This document shows positions 58,682 to 64,000 of a DNA stretch of 64,000 nucleotides, in pieces. Numbering within the stretch: the stretch's first letter is position 1; each line of letters opens with the position of its first letter. The DNA comes from Bathymodiolus brooksi. Its lineage: Eukaryota > Mollusca > Bivalvia > Mytilida > Modiolidae. The stretch lies in the NCBI GenBank assembly GCA_963680875.1, contig OY804577.1:108635906-108699905 (forward strand), read 5' to 3'. Under the pieces are notes generated by a model. The model saw only the letters and a list, made by a program, of their open reading frames with translations, ran no database searches and was not told the origin of the DNA. Made by a program: the position numbers and the translations under genes.

Positions 58682-58713
<32 letters not shown>
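58680..58713 (+). repeat. (ATTG)n microsatellite
   Basis: Eight or so ATTG units. Confidence 0.98.
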
Positions 58714-58716
<3 letters not shown>

Positions 58717-59166
58717 AATAATATATTGAAGACAAACAAAAAACAAATAGTATGACCATGCAGTTTTCAACAAAAAAAATTGGTAAAATTTGAAGAAAAA
58801 TTGCGCGAAAAATACATTTCTGGTTCGAGGAAAAACACAGCAGCAGCCATCTAAATTCAAAAGATGGGTCCACTTAAGATAGATCACAATTCAGAATTGA
58901 TAGACGTATTGTTGTCATTGTTGGTTCATATTCAGATCAAAAATGAAATGTTCTTTTCTGAGCAAATACAAATATCAACAATTGAAGACCAGACAGATAT
59001 AACAATGATTTAGTTATCAAGTATACAAACGGTGCTTCATTGTTTATTTTGTGATGTGAAATCTGACACGCCGTGATGATGTTTGTAAGAATACCTATTT
59101 AAATACCAATCCGACCTGGATTTAGGACATTTATCTACCGTTAAAAGGACTTCGTCCTGTATTACC
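58714..59166. other. no recognisable feature
   Basis: AT-rich spacer up to the transposon end. Confidence 0.5.
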
Positions 59167-59224
59167 AATAGTAGGGTGCCCGACGAAAGATTTTTGCGAA
59201 TTTGCCTTAACGGAATTACACACA

Positions 59225-60524
59225 CCTGTATGATACATCGTTGGAATGAGGAGAACAAGCCGCATCGAAATAAAGAATTCGTCGCTATGTAGTGTGGTCA
59301 CGTTATTTTTAAACTGGGGTCAAAGGTCAAGATCTAAAAATTGGAACTAACACACCACAAGTTTTAAAAGGCTCCCTTCTTCGACAAGACTGTGAAGAAC
59401 TTTAAACTGGAATGCCAATTTTATTTGTTAATCTTAATATTTTATTATTTTATGCTTATTTTTTATTTTACATTGTTTGAATATATAGCAAAGGCCATTT
59501 TCTAAAAAAAAATGCCATTTTACAATTTTCGTATATATGAGAAATAAAAGTGACCTTGACCTGTCATAGTTTGAACATTTCTCATTTTTATTTGATATTC
59601 ATTTAAAGGAAATCTTCAAATTATTTTTTAACCCTTAACATTTGACAACTGGTGGACGGATTCCAAAAAAAAACATGTTTCAGTTATGGTACACTTTGAC
59701 TAATTACTGGTAAAATATCTTATTAACCTCAAACTTCGTAAAAGGTACTAAAATTCAAATTTAATGGCTTATGTGTTTGCAACATATCATTTGTAGGGTC
59801 AATCAATACTTAACGAATATTCTGTGCAAAAACATGGCAATTTATGGAAAGGTCAAACGCCATTTGTTTAAAAACGTAAGGTCTATGGACATATTATGCG
59901 TTTGGACGATGTGTGGCTACAAACCACTCTGAACACTCCAAATATCTCAGGTGTTTGGCAAATAAGAAAGTGTTCTCTTGTTAGTTTGAAAGCCCACCAA
60001 CCACGTCAAGGTCAGAGTCCACTGGCAGGTTTGTTTTTTTTTATTTTTGTTTGTTTGTTTGAAACATCGGCAGTAGTATACCGAAGGAACAAAGGAACAA
60101 GTCATAGAAAATATTAAAGAAATCATAGTCCGGAGACTGGGCAAATTCCAGAAAAAACATAAAACGGAAACAAGCTACGACATAACCACCACAACATATA
60201 AAAAGAACACCTTAAAAAACATTGCAACAAATGAAACTGCTATTTACTGAAAAACACATAGTACGTATGAACTTGTCTAAGTTTACTAGCACAGAAAACA
60301 GTGATGCTTGCCTAAAACAGATATTAGACCAAGTCTCAATGAAACAAAAGACGTCAACGGGAAGTCGTGGTAACTGGACAACTATGACTAACGTGAGTTG
60401 ATGGTCATAATGTTGGAAATGAAAGACTGTTTTATCTGAGATCATAGTTTTGATAACAACAGTTTTATTCGGTGAAATAGATGGAGACTGGATGAAAAAG
60501 AAAAAAAAATTGAGATCATATGTC
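59225..60524. other. interior of the transposon, no readable gene
   Basis: AT-rich with phrases such as 'ggggtcaaaggtcaag'. Nothing coding is supported. Confidence 0.4.
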
Positions 60525-61640
60525 ATCATCTTCATCAGTATTTCTACATATTGCTAGGTGGGTATTTTCATTGCGGCATAAATCGCTAGTTTGGCAAGGG
60601 CAAAGGTCTGTGCAAGATAGAATTTGCTCAAAACAAATGCATCCTTTCATGCACACAGATTTCCTTTGCAAGTACAAACAAGGTCTTGCTAAAAATCAGA
60701 AGACATCTGGCCTTTGGAATAAACTGGAACTAATTCATTCCTGTCTTCCCATCCAAATAGCACTGCAGACTTCATTAGCGGTTTTGCAACATGGGCAGTC
60801 ATCCAAATATGTATCTGTAGTGAGGATCGCAAAACATGCTGAGTGAAGGTGGCTTCACATGGTGGAAGTTTGGCCAAACATGCATCCCTCAGTGTCGCTA
60901 ACCTTACCCTTAATTTGTTAAGATCGACGTGATCTTCCTTCAGTTTTCCTTTTTGGTCGTACAGTCGACAAACAAGTTTACTGGCGGCATCTATAGATTT
61001 ATCAGTGTCACAGTCTGCAAGGGTGTACTTTAAAAACGGTTCGTTTGCCAATCCCGAACAAGGATTATGTGGAATCACATCTTGTGATGGCATGTGCAGC
61101 TGGTAAAATGTTACATAAAACAGGATTGAGGATGCTACAGATCGAATGTACGGGAATGAAAACGCCCATCCTTGGTGTTTGTGATAGAACCCGTATGAAA
61201 CCATAATTCCTGTGTATGTTGCATTGAAGGAAAGAAATGGATGCATAGAATCAAGAAATCTGTATCAGGCGATTTAACAATGATCCGACCTTTGATTCCA
61301 CTTTCACCGAACGTTTTGTCTGCATGGATAGCATGTAAAATCATACGAGTGTCCGCCTCTTCATGTGTACAGTATAACTCTTGGCAATCGGAGACTTCAT
61401 CTCTGCAGATTTTCTTGGCAATGATTAGAAGCACCAGAAAGATACGGAACTTCCCCGGATGACATCTCAAGAGATGATAAACGATAGTGTTGCACAATCG
61501 ATTTGCCAAGAAATTTTATCAATGCTTGTCTATTAGCAGCGACTGCAAGAAACCTTTTCCAATCAGGAATCGGTCGGCCTTCTATGAAACTGAGCCATTT
61601 CCGGACTTATAACGTATCCTGCAGGATTGGTCCGTGTATT
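60525..61640 (-). pseudogene. 'THEEADTR' transposon protein, C-terminal two-thirds, frameshifted
   Basis: Minus-strand pieces in order: PDWKRFLAVAANRQAL (near 61,600), then a 124-residue frame (61,135-61,509) with YCTHEEADTRMILHA, IIVKSPDTDFLILCIH and ELWFHTGSITNTKDG. Next is a 185-residue frame (60,689-61,246) with KLRVRLATLRDACLAKLPPC, EATFTQHVLR and PVYSKGQMSSDF. Last is a Cys-rich tail readable to about 60,525 (CICFEQ, SCTDLCPCQT, LCRNENTH). I know this family from many metazoan genomes as multicopy, transposon-linked and uncharacterised. The ADTR...SPDTD core looks like a PIN/FEN-type metal-binding nuclease fold (inference). At least three frame changes and stops make it dead. The N-terminal third is absent or unreadable. 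Confidence 0.75.
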
Positions 61641-62639
61641 AGAAACACATGAATTAAACAAATTTTAAAACCAATCAACGGCCGACATAAAAATGAATGT
61701 TTTTAAAACATAAAAACCACAAACAATTCTACTGAACAATTAAAACCAATATATTTGCCATAAAAGAAGAGAAAATACTAAATGCATTGAGACAGAGATC
61801 GTGCTAGTTAATGACCGGCGAGCGACACATCATTAACAAAAACCGGTACATAACAATCCGTGTATGACAAAGAGGAAATTTACAGTTATTTGAGTTTATA
61901 TTTTGCCAATTTCTCAACAACCGCTGACATTTAGATTATGATTTTTGACACACATGTACATTTCATCAATATGTTTTCTTCAAAATCAAAGTACATTTAT
62001 AATGTAGTGTAATTACTTTGCTTTTGTTGAAAATACGGTTAATTTGGGGTTAAATTTGAGGCTTAAAGTAAGGCTGATATACTCTTTCAAAAATCAATTA
62101 TTTACAACCCTTTTTTATTTTAATTATATCTTTGATACATTATCTCTTATGTAAAAACCTTTTTAGCTATTTAAATAGCGGAGAATATTTTTATTTTTCA
62201 TCCTGAAAATACCATGTACAATGTGTCAGCCGAGGGTACCTTTGAAAAACGTGAAATTAGAAAAATCGTGACCACAGAAACTTACGACGACAATTAAAAA
62301 TATAAAATGTAATAATTTTTCTAGCGTTTAATACCAAAATTAGCCGTGTGTAATTCCGTTAACCCAAACTCGATAACTAAGCGTCTTTTTTAACACTGGG
62401 CACCCTACTATTTATTGCTCTCGAGGATTTAAATTATTTGGTTTTCCGATCACTTGACAATGAAGGTGATGAAGGTTATTATGATGGCGCGTCGTGAACG
62501 CTGAAATGGATGCATCCAGGGTTTTTTTCCCCAAAAAACAAATATAAATTCATATTGTTATATAAAGTTTTTATTCTAGAATATTCTAGTAACAGAAAGA
62601 AACAACCAACCATCACTTTAATAAATAAAGAAAAAACTT

Positions 62640-62666
62640 AATGATCATATATATATATATATATAC
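62640..62666 (+). repeat. (AT)n microsatellite
   Basis: Short AT run. Confidence 0.9.
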
Positions 62667-62791
62667 ATCTACAACTGGTCTGGGTGTTCATAATTAAATT
62701 CCTTGGAATAAATGTCTTTTTCTTTTCCGGAAGTAGTTCGATGCTTTCCTATGAAATTGAATTCTTATCGAATTATAATATACCCATTTGG

Positions 62792-63162
62792 AACCACATC
62801 GATGGTGTAATGGTTAGAGTACTCGCGTCTCGAGTTCGGTAGATCGTGAGTTCGAGCCACCGGTCGAGTTGAACCAAAGACTAAAACTGGTATTTGTTGC
62901 TTTTCCGTTAAGCACGCAGTACTAAGGAGTAAGAGCAAAGACTGGTTGGTTCGGAATTAGAATAATGTGTCCGAGTGGAGCAACATACCTACTCGCGGAC
63001 TGTCGTTTCAGTGAGCTAGCACTATCAAAATCCAACTCAGTATGTTGATCTAGTACAAAGCAGACATTATTATCTCATCAAAATGTAACTTGTTCTAGTC
63101 ATGATATGGCTGAAATATTGCCCAATAGACGTTAAACAATAATCACTCACGTATTACCGATT
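62792..63162 (+). mobile_element. SINE family B, complete insertion with target duplication
   Basis: tRNA-like head with A box in GATGGTGTAATGGTTAGAGT and B box in GTGAGTTCGAGCCACC. The body is 'gtgtccgagtggagcaacat' ... 'tttcagtgagctagcactat', the tail 'atggctgaaatattgcccaa' 'tagacgttaaac'. Flanked by perfect 11-bp repeats TACCCATTTGG (62,781-62,791 and 63,163-63,173). The tail resembles that of SINE family A ('aactgaaatattg...ggcgttaaac'), suggesting both use the same LINE partner. Confidence 0.92.
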
Positions 63163-63173
63163 TACCCATTTGG

Positions 63174-63560
63174 TATCTTCAAACCATTTGGAAGAACGAT
63201 TTTGTAGGAAATGGAATTAATCTAAATGAAAAATACGTTGCACATTATAGATTAAAATATACTATGTAAACGATAACTGGAAAATTCAGTAAGATACATC
63301 GATATACACTTATTGTCACCATTTGAAATGAACATTGAAGGTTGCCAACTCTCCAGGGTTGAAAACTTTATGTTCACCTCACATGAAGGTTATACCTTTT
63401 TTAGTATATCGAAACTACCCTAAGATGTTTAAAGTTGGACAGTTTTGATTTGTAGAAGACAACAAAATAATTTCCTGTTTAGAAAATATAACTTTACAGA
63501 ACCGGACTGAAAAAAACACCGGCATTTTCAACACACTTCCGGTTGTCACGGTTTGCAAAC
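63174..63560. other. no recognisable feature
   Basis: AT-rich spacer. Confidence 0.5.
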
Positions 63561-63564
63561 AAAT

Positions 63565-63730
63565 GCAATAAATATTATATCAGTGATGATTGGACAATGC
63601 AATCAATTAAATCAGTGATAATTGGATAATGCAATAAATTATATCAGTGATAATTGGATAATGCAATAAATAATATCAGTAATAATTGGCCAATGGAATA
63701 AATTATATACATGATAATTGGACAATACCA
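63565..63730 (+). repeat. ~39-bp tandem repeat, about four to five units
   Basis: 'atatcagtgataattggata' 'atgcaataaatt' repeats with drift. Confidence 0.88.
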
Positions 63731-64000
63731 AAACATATCACTGGGAACCCGAATGCAATAGATATAATATTAATGAGAAAGAAGCACATTATATACATGA
63801 TTTTGCTATCAAAATATAATCATAGTGATCGAGTATTTGATTTTTAATACCAAGCCAGCAATTTCTCAGCTTTATCATGTAGTTGACAAGCTACATATGT
63901 AAACCAATGATGATGATGATGCCTGCTTTTAGGCCGCAGTTTGATATGCTACTTCAGTCGGAAGTCTTTACTCTTACCACCTTGATCATGCATGCTTTAA
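63731..64000. other. no recognisable feature
   Basis: AT-rich, with a short (GAT)n run at 63,908-63,920. Confidence 0.5.

Larger units (their letters stand above)
59167..62412 (-). mobile_element. DNA transposon with 'THEEADTR' protein, ~3.2 kb
   Basis: Outer inverted repeat AATAGTAGGGTGCCC / GGGCACCCTACTATT, plus a second inverted block TTAACGGAATTACACAC (59,207-59,223 and 62,346-62,362), bound a region whose minus strand encodes a decayed transposon-type protein. I could not define a target duplication. Superfamily is uncertain: a Cys-rich C-terminus and nuclease-like core might fit Academ-type elements, but this is unverified. Confidence 0.7.

Noticed and set aside
62792..62870. Functional tRNA gene
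   Set aside because: A and B boxes are present but the cloverleaf is degenerate and it continues into a SINE body with an 11-bp target duplication.

Overview
The window looks like AT-rich, intron- and repeat-dominated nuclear DNA of a marine bivalve, probably a mytilid mussel. The inference rests on tRNA-headed SINEs ending in a GTGGCGTTAAACACC-type tail, on a dispersed repeat carrying a 'CTGCTCCACTAGTGGCACCC' block that I remember from mussel genomes, on a bivalve-type non-LTR retrotransposon C-terminus, and on Tc1, Penelope-like and Ty3 elements of molluscan flavour. No search was run, so the species is not established. I see no convincing host protein-coding gene; almost everything recognisable is mobile or tandemly repeated DNA.

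Layout: 0-5 kb holds SINE and dispersed-repeat fragments and a duplicated ~1 kb segment interrupted by a LINE 3' end. 5.4-8.0 kb is a 2.5 kb, 25-bp-unit minisatellite with ~0.9 kb higher-order periodicity, grown out of a dispersed repeat. 8-13.4 kb holds more SINE copies and a 42-bp minisatellite. 13.9-18.15 kb is bounded by inverted repeats that carry a splice donor; inside, on the minus strand, are a C2H2-finger reading frame preceded by a splice acceptor and a Penelope-like reverse transcriptase. 20.0-23.7 kb is a TTAA-flanked non-autonomous DNA element with a nested MITE. 26.6-27.4 kb is a tandem pair of strong fold-back hairpins. 31.2-31.95 kb is a 30-bp minisatellite followed by a full-length SINE.

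The centrepiece is 35,426-45,887: a complete Ty3/Gypsy LTR retrotransposon on the minus strand with 245-bp LTRs (2 differences), a 4-bp target duplication, a tRNA-Ser-type primer site and a polypurine tract. It carries gag, a textbook -1 frameshift signal, protease-RT-RNase H-integrase and, in the position where env would sit, a zinc-finger plus TatD-type metal-dependent nuclease ORF. A short motif encoding LGREAP-like peptides recurs across the coding region, often near domain boundaries. The element sits between ~1 kb inverted arms (34.1-35.0 and 46.6-47.7 kb), so it jumped into an older fold-back structure. Several frame lesions interrupt it despite near-identical LTRs.

49.6-54.1 kb holds two decayed Tc1-like transposons in opposite orientation, the second inserted in a ~0.3 kb tandem repeat. 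54.8-55.8 kb is a SINE whose tRNA-like head has expanded into a minisatellite. 57.1-57.45 kb is a Mutator-like MITE with a perfect 10-bp target duplication. 59.2-62.4 kb is a DNA transposon with a decayed 'THEEADTR' protein and a Cys-rich tail. 62.8-63.2 kb is a complete second-family SINE with an 11-bp target duplication.
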